From Phycisphaerae bacterium (GTDB lineage: Bacteria > Planctomycetota > Phycisphaerae > Phycisphaerales > SM1A02), in NCBI GenBank assembly GCA_002684755.1, contig NYVS01000101.1, positions 1,493 through 8,658 on the forward strand: 7,166 bases of DNA, given 5' to 3'. Of this stretch, positions 1-6,053 are shown in pieces. The notes beneath the pieces were generated by a model, which had not been told where the DNA came from, did no database searches, and saw only the letters and a list, made by a program, of their open reading frames with translations. A program made the translations under genes and the position numbers. The first letter of the stretch is position 1; each line of letters starts with the position of its first letter.

Positions 1-1232
1 ATCGGGGTCCGGTTCCGGGCGGAGAGCAGGGCGGCCTCGAGGACCCGCTGGGTCTCGTAGGCGTCGGCGAAGTCCGGCATCGGCACCTCGGGCTCGCCGC
101 CGGCGAGGATCCGGTCGATGTCCGCGACCTGGGAGACGAATCCATGCTCGTAGCCCAGTCCGTGGGCCGCGGGCCAGTAGGCGTGCACATAAGGATGGGC
201 GTCCGCGTCCGTGCACATGATCCGGCTCCAGCCGCGAAGCCCGGACTCGAGGGTGTGGTCCCACCACTGCAGCTCGTTCATCCGCTCGAAGTCGAACTTG
301 AAGCTGCCCAGCTCCCCGTTGATCTCGATGGTGTTCCGATTGAGGTTGCCGGTGGCCACCCGGGTGGCCTCGAACGAACCGATCGCCCCGGCCTTGAAGC
401 GGGCGAGGAAGAGCACCGCGTCGTCCACGGTCGACCGACCGGTTCGTCGCTTCGAGCCCTTCGCGGAACCGCCGCCCTTGATCGTCGCCTGCGCCTCGTC
501 GGCGATCTCCCGCCGCTTCACGAAGGTCTCCTCGACCGAGCCGACCACCTCGGAGACTTCATCCCCGGTGAGGAATCGAGCGAGATCGATGATGTGGGCG
601 TTCAGATCGCCGTGGGCCCCGGAACCCGCCTTCTTCGCATCGAACCGCCACGCCATCGGCGTGTCGGGGTGTCCCCAGTCCTGCAGGTAGGACGCCCGCA
701 CGTGGAAGATGCGGCCGATGCGTCCCGATCGGACCAGTCGGTGCGCGTAGGCGAGGGCCGGCACCCGGCGGTAGTTGAACCACACGAAGCTGCGGAGATC
801 GCGCCGCGCGGCCTTCTTCGCCGCATCCCGCATCGCCCGGGCCTCGTCGAGGGTTCCCGCCAGCGGCTTCTCGCAGGCGACGTGCTTGCCGGCCTCGAAC
901 GCCGCGATCGACATCTCCGCGTGGAGGTGGTTCGGCGTGCAGACGTCGACCAGATCGATGTCGTCGCTTCCGACGAGCGATCGCCAGTCCGCGGTGCTCG
1001 AATTCCAGCCCCACTGCGCGGCGAACTCACTGGACTGGCCTTCGCGGGTACCGCTCGCGGCCTGCATCACGAGGGGTCGAGGCAGATCGAAGAACGTGCC
1101 GGCCGAACGCCACGCATTGGCGTGCGCTCTTCCCATGAATCCGGTTCCCACGAGGCCAACGCGAAGATCACTGCGATCGATCTTCGGCGTCCGACGCCGG
1201 GTGGTCCTGCTGCTCTTCTTGCGACTGGGCAT
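1..1232 (-). CDS. Gfo/Idh/MocA family NAD(P)-dependent oxidoreductase (3' end beyond window)
   Basis: This is a probable NAD(P)-dependent dehydrogenase acting on a sugar, inositol or related polyol; the substrate cannot be read from the sequence. 410 codons are visible and the C-terminus lies past the left edge. Residues 24-38 hold the Rossmann dinucleotide motif (GLVGTGFMGRAHA). VDVCTPNHLHAE at about 95-106 and the EKP signature at 121-123 are family hallmarks. GSGAHGDLNAHIIDLARF at 203-220 matches the family's G-G-x-L-x-D-x-G-x-H-x-x-D catalytic segment, with D209, H213 and D216 in place. The start at 1232 is supported by a perfect AGGAGG (plus-strand cctcct, 1242-1247) nine bases upstream. 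The first 20 residues are a strongly basic Arg/Lys/Ser/Thr extension before the Rossmann fold, with no hydrophobic stretch, so I see no Tat or Sec signal and expect a cytoplasmic enzyme. A second Gly/Lys/Arg-rich patch at 252-267 interrupts the C-terminal domain. It is transcribed divergently from the next gene. Family certain; function within the family unknown. Confidence 0.93.
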   Translation of the reverse strand, partial: MPSRKKSSRTTRRRTPKIDRSDLRVGLVGTGFMGRAHANAWRSAGTFFDLPRPLVMQAASGTREGQSSEFAAQWGWNSSTADWRSLVGSDDIDLVDVCTPNHLHAEMSIAAFEAGKHVACEKPLAGTLDEARAMRDAAKKAARRDLRSFVWFNYRRVPALAYAHRLVRSGRIGRIFHVRASYLQDWGHPDTPMAWRFDAKKAGSGAHGDLNAHIIDLARFLTGDEVSEVVGSVEETFVKRREIADEAQATIKGGGSAKGSKRRTGRSTVDDAVLFLARFKAGAIGSFEATRVATGNLNRNTIEINGELGSFKFDFERMNELQWWDHTLESGLRGWSRIMCTDADAHPYVHAYWPAAHGLGYEHGFVSQVADIDRILAGGEPEVPMPDFADAYETQRVLEAALLSARNRTP

Positions 1233-1241
1233 TTCGTCGTT

Positions 1242-1247
1242 CCTCCT
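1242..1247 (-). promoter_or_regulatory. Shine-Dalgarno site for the oxidoreductase
   Basis: The minus strand reads AGGAGG here, nine bases before the ATG at 1232. It fixes the start of the oxidoreductase and keeps the basic 20-residue N-terminal extension in the protein. Confidence 0.75.
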
Positions 1248-1275
1248 GGGAATCCGATGGGTTCGATGGTCCGAG

Positions 1276-1284
1276 TATCCTAAT
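1276..1284 (+). promoter_or_regulatory. Possible -10 element before the repeat-protein gene
   Basis: TATCCTAAT stands out as the only AT-rich patch in the divergent intergenic region. TATCCT matches four of six bases of the sigma-70 -10 consensus and lies about 50 bases upstream of the ATG at 1331. No clear -35 box is seen at the right distance. The match is weak and could be chance. Confidence 0.2.
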
Positions 1285-1318
1285 CCCCACGCGCCCGCAC
1301 CACGGCGAACCGCGATCC

Positions 1319-1323
1319 AAGGA
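1319..1323 (+). promoter_or_regulatory. Shine-Dalgarno-like site for the repeat-protein gene
   Basis: AAGGA lies seven bases before the ATG at 1331. It is a moderate but well-spaced ribosome binding site and supports that start. Confidence 0.5.
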
Positions 1324-1330
1324 CCATCAC

Positions 1331-2776
1331 ATGACCCACCCGCTCCCCGACCACGGCACCGATCCCGAGACCCTCGCCCGGCGGATCGACCGGCTCCACC
1401 AGGAACTCGAATCGGAACGCCGGCGTCGCGGACGACTCGAGCGGTTCGGCGCGATCGCGTGCCTCCTCGTGGTCGGCGGCGCCGGGATCGCGGCCACCTC
1501 GTTCCGCCCCGTGGCCGACGTCGTTCGAACCCACCGACTCGAGATCGTCGACGACTCGAACCGGATCGTGATGCTCGCCTCCGCGGCGAAGCATGGCGGC
1601 CGGATCGACCTCTGGGACGACGCCGGGATCAACTCGGCCCGCCTCGGCGGCAACGGAACCGGCGGCGACCTCGCACTGTGGAACCGTGACGGCCGACAGG
1701 TGATGGCCGCCTACGCCGACGGACCGGCCGGTCGACTCGAGATCAACGCCCGAGGCGGTGGAATCGGCGTCGCGCTCGCCGCCGATGCCCGAGGCGGGAC
1801 ACTCACGGTCGCGGACGGCAACGCGGAGACCGTCGGCGAGATCCGATGCGGACCGGAGGGCGGCGAATTCGTCGCGATGCTGGATGGCCGGGATGCCGGT
1901 GTGCTCTCGGCACGACGCGACGGCGGACGCATGATCCTGCAGGACGGCGAAGGCCGGGTGTCGACGAGGATGCTCGGCACCGGCCGCCTCGATCTGATCC
2001 GTGGCCGACAGACGCAGATCTCCATGCTCACGACTTCGAAGGGCGGCGGACTCCGTCTCTCATCCGTCGACGGGAAGGCCCGCGTCACCGCGGACGCCGC
2101 CGCGACCGGCGGCCTGCTCCAGGCCCATGACCGGAACGACGTCCCGGTCATCGCGATGGGATCGGGCACCGGTGGCAGTGGCATCCGGATCCGAAATGGA
2201 AACACGGTCACCGTCGCGGCGATCGGCGTGGATGCCGAAGGCAAGGGCGCCGTCGAGATCTCCGACGAGGACGGCGATCGCTGCGGATCGCTGATGGTGA
2301 CCGGAACCGGAGGAAGCCTCGCCCTTTCGGACGAAGAAGGAAGACCGCACGTCGAGCTCGGCGGCGACGTCGAAGGCGGACTCGTACGCGTCTACGACAG
2401 GCGTCAACAGGTCGTGGCCACGATGGAAGGACGCGGCGAAGGCGGACGCATCGCGGTGGGCATCGAGTCGAAGTCGATCGGTGGATCGCTCGAGGCCCGG
2501 GACGACGGCCCCGCGATCTTCTCCCTGTACGGACCGAGCGGTCGTACGGTGGCGATCGCGGCGACGGCGAACGGCGGACTGCTCAATCTCCTCGACCTCG
2601 GCGGAAACGTCGCGGTCGCCGCGGGTGCCGCGGAAGACGGGCCGGGCGGCGTGGTGGCGGTGCGGAACGAGAAGAACACCCAGGTGGTGCGGGTCGGCGT
2701 GAACGATCGCGGCGAAGGCGAGATCGAGGTCTACGACGCGCCCGGAACCCGGAAGCGAAAGGTCTCGGCGCCATGA
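1331..2776 (+). CDS. Membrane-anchored protein with 21-24-residue Gly-rich repeats (probable beta-solenoid)
   Basis: No specific function is recognised for this 481-residue protein. Residues 12-38 are charged and heptad-like, probably a short coiled coil, and end in a run of arginines (30-38). Residues 40-58 form one hydrophobic membrane segment. The positive-inside rule puts the N-terminus in the cytoplasm and the rest outside the inner membrane. From residue 67 to about 469 the chain is about 18 copies of a 21-24-residue unit: Gly-Gly, a short strand of alternating hydrophobics, Asp/Asn, a turn with Gly, then a second hydrophobic strand. GG pairs at 89, 111, 133(AG), 155 and 177 are exactly 22 apart. 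Such units probably stack as a beta-solenoid. The first units (HRLEIVDDSNRIVML) resemble bacterial proteins, recalled from memory, whose repeats read like 'LVDxxGxxRAxL'. The stop codon overlaps the start of the MscS channel gene (ATGA), so the two are likely translated together. A structural, sensing or surface role is inference only. Confidence 0.85.
   Translation: MTHPLPDHGTDPETLARRIDRLHQELESERRRRGRLERFGAIACLLVVGGAGIAATSFRPVADVVRTHRLEIVDDSNRIVMLASAAKHGGRIDLWDDAGINSARLGGNGTGGDLALWNRDGRQVMAAYADGPAGRLEINARGGGIGVALAADARGGTLTVADGNAETVGEIRCGPEGGEFVAMLDGRDAGVLSARRDGGRMILQDGEGRVSTRMLGTGRLDLIRGRQTQISMLTTSKGGGLRLSSVDGKARVTADAAATGGLLQAHDRNDVPVIAMGSGTGGSGIRIRNGNTVTVAAIGVDAEGKGAVEISDEDGDRCGSLMVTGTGGSLALSDEEGRPHVELGGDVEGGLVRVYDRRQQVVATMEGRGEGGRIAVGIESKSIGGSLEARDDGPAIFSLYGPSGRTVAIAATANGGLLNLLDLGGNVAVAAGAAEDGPGGVVAVRNEKNTQVVRVGVNDRGEGEIEVYDAPGTRKRKVSAP
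1529..2737 (+). repeat. Array of ~18 protein repeats of 21-24 residues inside the membrane protein
   Basis: Repeat boundaries, by the residue number of the Gly-Gly or its equivalent, are 67(TH), 89, 111, 133(AG), 155, 177, 198, 218, 239, 260, 281, 305, 327, 349, 371, 393, 415, 439 and 463. Spacing is 22 for the first five intervals, about 21 for the next five and 22-24 afterwards. The pattern per unit is GG-x-[LIV]-x-[LIV]-x-[DN]-x-x-G-x-x-[VI], then a second beta strand. The units have diverged in DNA sequence, so this is an old protein repeat rather than a recent tandem DNA duplication. Confidence 0.8.
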
Positions 2777-4869
2777 TGATCCGACGAACCCGACGAACCC
2801 GACGCGAGACGACTCGCGGAACCCCATCGATGCGGAAGCCGTGGACCCGACTGGCCGGCCCGATGCTCCCGATCATCGTCCTGATGCTCGGCGTGGTGCT
2901 CGCCGCGACGACGACGACGACGGTGGTGGCGGCCACGCCGCCGATGCCGACGCCTCCCGCGAAGACGGAGACCACCACGCCGCCGCCGATTCCGGACGCC
3001 CAGGCATCACCGCAGGCGGTGCTCGAATTCCTCATCGACGCCGATTCGTCGGTGGGAGCGCCGGCGGTCGCCGGTTGTTTCACGAAGGACGCGCTCCCGC
3101 CCACCGCCGCGGTCCGCGACCGGATCGTCCGTGATTTTCGAAACGCCCTGGCCTGGCTCGGTTGGAACGACGAGATCGCGGCGTCGCTTCCACTGGCCGC
3201 CGACGCGAAGATCCGGACCGTGGTGTTCCCCGCCACCGATTCGATGCCGCCCGAAATGCGAAGGCGCAGCGCGGCCCTCGAGAAGCGGACCGGTGGCAAG
3301 TGGCGGGTCGAAATCGTCCGTGGCGAGGACGGGGGCTACCGCTTCGCCAAGGAAGCCGTCGTGGCTTCCGAACTCGATGCGGTCACCGACGCCATCATCG
3401 CGTATCGACGCGAACGGTCGGGCACCGCCGAGGAGGAGGCCGCGGAGTCCACGAATCTCGCGGAATGGGTGAACCTCAACGGCGCCGACTGGCTCCTCGA
3501 GCGATTCGTGTTTCTCGCGGTCTGGCAGTGGATCGGTCTCGGCCTGGTCATCCTGATCGGGATCATCATCGACACGATCACCCGATTCGTCGCACGACGC
3601 GTCCTTCATTCGCTCAATCGCCGGGTCGACGGGGGACCCGACGAAGATGTGATCAGGAAATCGAGCCGGAGCATCGGGGTGGTGGCGGCGACGCTGGTCT
3701 GGCTTCTCCTGCTCAACGTGCTGGAACTGCCGATCGCCGGACTCTCCATCCTGCAGCCGGCCGCCCAGTTCGCCTTCGTGCTCGCGCTGCTGTGGGCCGG
3801 ATGGCGCAGCATCGATCTGCTCGCCGATCTCGTGAGCGCGAAGGTCGCGATCAGCGAGAACAAGCTCGACGACATCCTGGTGCCGATGATCCGGAAGACC
3901 GCGAAGGTCCTGCTGGTGATCTTCGGCCTGTTGAACGTCGCGCCGATCCTCGGACTCAATCTCGGCCCGCTGCTCGCGGCGGTCGGCATCGGTTCGTTCG
4001 GCTTCGCGTTCGCGTTCAAGAACTCGCTCGAGAACCTCTTCGGAAGCATCACCGTCATTCTCGACCGCCCCTTCCACGTCGGCGACTGGGTGGTGATCGA
4101 CGGCGTCGAAGGCAACGTCGAGACCGTCGGCCTCCGATCGACCAGGGTGCGGACCTTCTACAACTCGCTGGTCACGATTCCCAACGCGAACCTGATCACC
4201 GACAAGGTCGACAACTACGGCGCGCGTCGGTACCGACGCTGGTCGACGAAGGTCGGGATCCTCTACGGAACCCCGACCGCCCGCGTCGATGCGTTCTGCG
4301 AGGCGATCCGCGAACTCGTCCGTGAACATCCGTACACCCGCAAGGACTACTACCAGGTCTGGCTGAACGGCTTCGGCGACAGCTCGCTCGAGATCCTCGT
4401 CTACGTCTTCTGGGAGGCACCTGACTGGCAGACCGAACTTCGGGAGCGACACCGGCTGATGCTCGACATGATCCGCATCGCGGGTGAACTGGGGATCGAC
4501 TTCGCGTTCCCGACCCGGACGCTCCAGATCCAACGGGCCGATCCTCCGAACGAACCGACGGATCCGGGGCTCGATGCCGCCGATCCCCGGATCGCGATGC
4601 GCACGGGCCGGACCGCGGTCCGCGACGTCACCGAGGGCGACGAATGGAAGTCGAACAAGCCGCCTCCGTACACGTTCCTTTCCGCGAAGGACACCGCTCG
4701 ACTCGACGCGATGGGCGAGGAGAAGGCGGCGAAGGCCGAGGATCGACTCGCCTCGCTGAACTCCGCGAAGGATGCGGCCCGGGCGGAGGCCGAGAAGGCG
4801 GCGGCGGCGGAGGGTGATCAGGCCGATCAGATCGATCAGGTGGATCAACGGCAGTCCGGGGGCGAGTGA
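2773..4869 (+). CDS. MscS-family mechanosensitive ion channel with extra N-terminal periplasmic domain
   Basis: A membrane channel expected to open on membrane tension and release solutes during hypo-osmotic shock. It has 698 residues, against about 290 for E. coli MscS. Residues 30-54 look like a signal peptide or first membrane segment. Residues 58-75 are a Pro/Thr linker. Residues 78-210 form a soluble domain ending in GYRFAKEAVV, like the periplasmic domain seen (from memory) in other large bacterial MscS homologues. Membrane segments follow at about 246-268, 300-322, 328-350 and 376-396. The MscS pore helix spans 398-428 (LAAVGIGSFGFAFAFKNSLE), then the beta domain at 432-471 (RPFHVGDWVVIDG, NSLVTIPNANL) and the alpha/beta vestibule domain to about 585. 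Residues 586-698 are a charged tail, probably unstructured, ending in DQx repeats. The start at 2773 overlaps the previous stop (ATGA) and has AAAGG ten bases upstream. ATG 2776 or ATG 2830 (directly before the signal peptide) are possible alternatives. Confidence 0.93.
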   Translation: MMIRRTRRTRRETTRGTPSMRKPWTRLAGPMLPIIVLMLGVVLAATTTTTVVAATPPMPTPPAKTETTTPPPIPDAQASPQAVLEFLIDADSSVGAPAVAGCFTKDALPPTAAVRDRIVRDFRNALAWLGWNDEIAASLPLAADAKIRTVVFPATDSMPPEMRRRSAALEKRTGGKWRVEIVRGEDGGYRFAKEAVVASELDAVTDAIIAYRRERSGTAEEEAAESTNLAEWVNLNGADWLLERFVFLAVWQWIGLGLVILIGIIIDTITRFVARRVLHSLNRRVDGGPDEDVIRKSSRSIGVVAATLVWLLLLNVLELPIAGLSILQPAAQFAFVLALLWAGWRSIDLLADLVSAKVAISENKLDDILVPMIRKTAKVLLVIFGLLNVAPILGLNLGPLLAAVGIGSFGFAFAFKNSLENLFGSITVILDRPFHVGDWVVIDGVEGNVETVGLRSTRVRTFYNSLVTIPNANLITDKVDNYGARRYRRWSTKVGILYGTPTARVDAFCEAIRELVREHPYTRKDYYQVWLNGFGDSSLEILVYVFWEAPDWQTELRERHRLMLDMIRIAGELGIDFAFPTRTLQIQRADPPNEPTDPGLDAADPRIAMRTGRTAVRDVTEGDEWKSNKPPPYTFLSAKDTARLDAMGEEKAAKAEDRLASLNSAKDAARAEAEKAAAAEGDQADQIDQVDQRQSGGE
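2781..2800 (+). repeat. 9-bp tandem repeat at the 5' end of the channel gene
   Basis: CCGACGAAC occurs twice in tandem (2781-2789, 2790-2798), and a third copy begins with CCGACG at 2799. It encodes the Arg/Arg/Thr repeat in the first residues of the longer version of the channel. A gain or loss of one unit would keep the reading frame. Confidence 0.7.
2803..2818 (+). other. Small perfect hairpin between two candidate starts of the channel gene
   Basis: CGCGAG (2803-2808) and CTCGCG (2813-2818) are exact inverted repeats around a four-base ACGA loop. It lies between the ATG at 2773 and the ATG at 2830. It could affect which start is used, but six-base stems arise often by chance in DNA this GC-rich. 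Confidence 0.35.
2908..2922 (+). repeat. Five tandem ACG triplets coding poly-Thr at the end of the signal segment
   Basis: ACG is repeated five times without interruption and encodes Thr46-Thr50, at the end of the hydrophobic signal segment of the channel. Being a multiple of three, length change here would be tolerated. Confidence 0.7.
4816..4851 (+). repeat. 9-bp tandem repeat GATCAxNNN x4 in the channel C-terminal tail
   Basis: GATCAG/GATCAA starts at 4816, 4825, 4834 and 4843, exactly nine bases apart, and encodes DQA-DQI-DQV-DQR (residues 682-693). The repeat sits in the charged C-terminal tail six codons before the stop. Confidence 0.75.
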
Positions 4870-4941
4870 GCGAGGCCATGGGCCGGTGACCGCCTTGAAC
4901 GCGACGACGATCACCCCGACGACCGACCACGCTCCGGGCGG

Positions 4942-4947
4942 TATCAT
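4942..4947 (+). promoter_or_regulatory. Possible -10 element in the 139-bp gap after the channel gene
   Basis: TATCAT matches five of six bases of the -10 consensus and lies about 60 bases before the GTG start at 5009. No good -35 box lies 16-18 bases upstream; TTGAAC at 4895-4900 is too far. It suggests, weakly, that the 138-aa gene and pabA have their own promoter. I see no intrinsic terminator in the gap (4870-5008). Confidence 0.25.
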
Positions 4948-4993
4948 TCGCCATCGCGGCCGCGGGAGGGATCTCCATCCGCTGGTATCCGCC

Positions 4994-4999
4994 AAGGAG
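4994..4999 (+). promoter_or_regulatory. Shine-Dalgarno site that fixes a GTG start
   Basis: AAGGAG lies nine bases before the GTG at 5009. It is the best ribosome binding site in the area and decides the start: the open frame continues upstream to 4772, but that part overlaps the channel gene and has no comparable site. Confidence 0.7.
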
Positions 5000-5008
5000 T
5001 CGAATCAC

Positions 5009-5425
5009 GTGACCAGCCAGATCTCGCCCGACATCGCCGAATTCAAGCTCCTGGACCTCGACGCAGGCGTCGGGACCTTCGCGGTGCCGGGCACCGGATA
5101 TCGCATCTCGCTCGCGGTTCCGGAGGATTTCGACGCACCGACCGGACGTCGGATCCGCGGACGCGTCCGAGGCCATGCCCTGCGGATGCACCGGACCTCG
5201 GCGGGCGGCAACTTCATCGAGCCGCTCGAGGGACGACCGCGGATCGTCCAGGGAACCGTGCTCGCGATCGATCCCGCCGCCGACGAGGTGATCCTCGATC
5301 TCGTGGTTCCGTTCCGGATCGCGATGGCGGAGGGTCAGTCCGCGAAGGAATTCGCGACCGGCGAGATGGTCAACTTCTACATGCACCCCGGCGCGTCGTT
5401 CACGCCGGAGCACGACGCGTCCTGA
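5009..5425 (+). CDS. Conserved-looking hypothetical protein, 138 aa, GTG start
   Basis: I do not recognise this family. With the GTG start the protein begins MTSQISPDIAEFKLLDLD and runs 138 residues. It has no signal peptide and no membrane segment, so it is probably cytoplasmic. The composition is that of a folded, mainly beta protein: VGTFAVPG at about 21-28, YRISLAVPEDF at 31-41, RIRGRVRGHALRMHRT at 48-63, then RIVQGTVLAIDPAADEVILDL at about 78-98, which looks like a beta hairpin of the kind seen in small barrel folds. The last part carries GEMVNFYMHPGASF. Only 19 bases separate its stop from the pabA start, on the same strand, so the two are probably co-transcribed. That association does not itself show a role in chorismate metabolism. 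Coding status is well supported by the AAGGAG site and by codon use like its neighbours. Confidence 0.75.
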   Translation: MTSQISPDIAEFKLLDLDAGVGTFAVPGTGYRISLAVPEDFDAPTGRRIRGRVRGHALRMHRTSAGGNFIEPLEGRPRIVQGTVLAIDPAADEVILDLVVPFRIAMAEGQSAKEFATGEMVNFYMHPGASFTPEHDAS

Positions 5426-5444
5426 CGCGACTGGAGCGCCCCGC

Positions 5445-6023
5445 ATGCTCCTCCTCATCGACAACTACGATTCGTTCACGTTCAACCTCGTGCAACGCTT
5501 CGGGGAGATCGACCCGTCGCTGCCGATCCACGTGGTGCGGAACGACGACATCACGCCGGAAGCGGCGATGTCGCTCGACCCGACCCACCTGGTGATCTCT
5601 CCCGGGCCGTGCACCCCCCGGGAGGCCGGCGCGAGCGCCGCGATCATCGATCGACTCCAGGGCCGGATTCCGATTCTCGGCGTCTGCCTCGGCCACCAGA
5701 CCATCGGCGATCTCCACGGGATGGTCGTGCGTCGAAACGAGATCCCGGTCCACGGGAAGACGTCGATGGTGCACCATGATTCGCAGGGCGTCTTCGCCGG
5801 ACTTTCCGATCCGTTCCAGGCCACGCGATATCACTCGCTGGTGGTGGACCGCGACACCGTTCCGTCGGGATGGAAGGTCTCGGCCTGGCTCGAGGACGGG
5901 ATGGTGATGGGACTCCGGCGAACCGGCGACGGCCCGCCCGTCGAAGGCGTGCAGTTCCATCCGGAGAGCTTCCTCACCACCGAGGGCCCGCGCCTGCTGG
6001 CGAATTTCCTCGAACTCGGCTGA
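5445..6023 (+). CDS. pabA: Aminodeoxychorismate/anthranilate synthase glutaminase subunit (class I glutamine amidotransferase)
   Basis: It releases ammonia from glutamine and passes it to a chorismate-binding partner (PabB or TrpE), giving aminodeoxychorismate for folate or anthranilate for tryptophan. The 192-residue length is normal for a stand-alone subunit. LLIDNYDSFTFNL opens the protein (3-15). Next come ISPGPCTPREAG at 51-62, which shapes the oxyanion hole, GVCLGHQ at 79-85 with the nucleophile Cys81, HGKTS at 103-107, and TRYHSLVV at 127-134. GVQFHPES at 168-175 supplies His172 and Glu174 of the catalytic triad. Several stretches match E. coli PabA as I remember it better than TrpG, but one protein often serves both pathways. 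The start has TGGAG (5432-5436) eight bases upstream. No PabB or TrpE gene lies in the window. It ends 30 bp before a convergent gene and shows no obvious terminator. Confidence 0.93.
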   Translation: MLLLIDNYDSFTFNLVQRFGEIDPSLPIHVVRNDDITPEAAMSLDPTHLVISPGPCTPREAGASAAIIDRLQGRIPILGVCLGHQTIGDLHGMVVRRNEIPVHGKTSMVHHDSQGVFAGLSDPFQATRYHSLVVDRDTVPSGWKVSAWLEDGMVMGLRRTGDGPPVEGVQFHPESFLTTEGPRLLANFLELG

Positions 6024-6053
6024 GCATCGCGGAGCGTCGATTCAGACGACGGA

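Noticed and set aside
144..1283. A 379-codon open frame on the plus strand
   Set aside because: It lies opposite the Gfo/Idh/MocA gene, which has all family motifs and a perfect ribosome binding site; this frame shows no motif.
2060..2827. A 255-codon minus-strand frame opposite the repeat-protein gene
   Set aside because: The composition mirrors the repeat codons of the plus-strand gene; no motif and no ribosome binding site.
3007..4995. A 662-codon open frame on the minus strand opposite the MscS gene
   Set aside because: Its translation is dominated by Arg, Asp, Glu and Gly with no recognisable fold, while the plus strand encodes a clear MscS. Long antisense frames are expected in GC-rich genes.
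4772..5008. Upstream in-frame extension of the 138-aa gene
   Set aside because: The extension is almost pure Arg/Pro/Ile low complexity, overlaps the channel gene, and AAGGAG points to the GTG at 5009.
5599..5624. Perfect 8-bp inverted repeat CTCCCGGG/CCCGGGAG with a 10-base loop
   Set aside because: It lies inside pabA in the codons of the invariant SPGPCTP motif, so the protein constraint explains it; no T tract follows.
6024..6053. Possible bidirectional terminator between the convergent pabA and DUF1444-like genes
   Set aside because: The 30-bp gap has no stem of useful length and no T-rich run.
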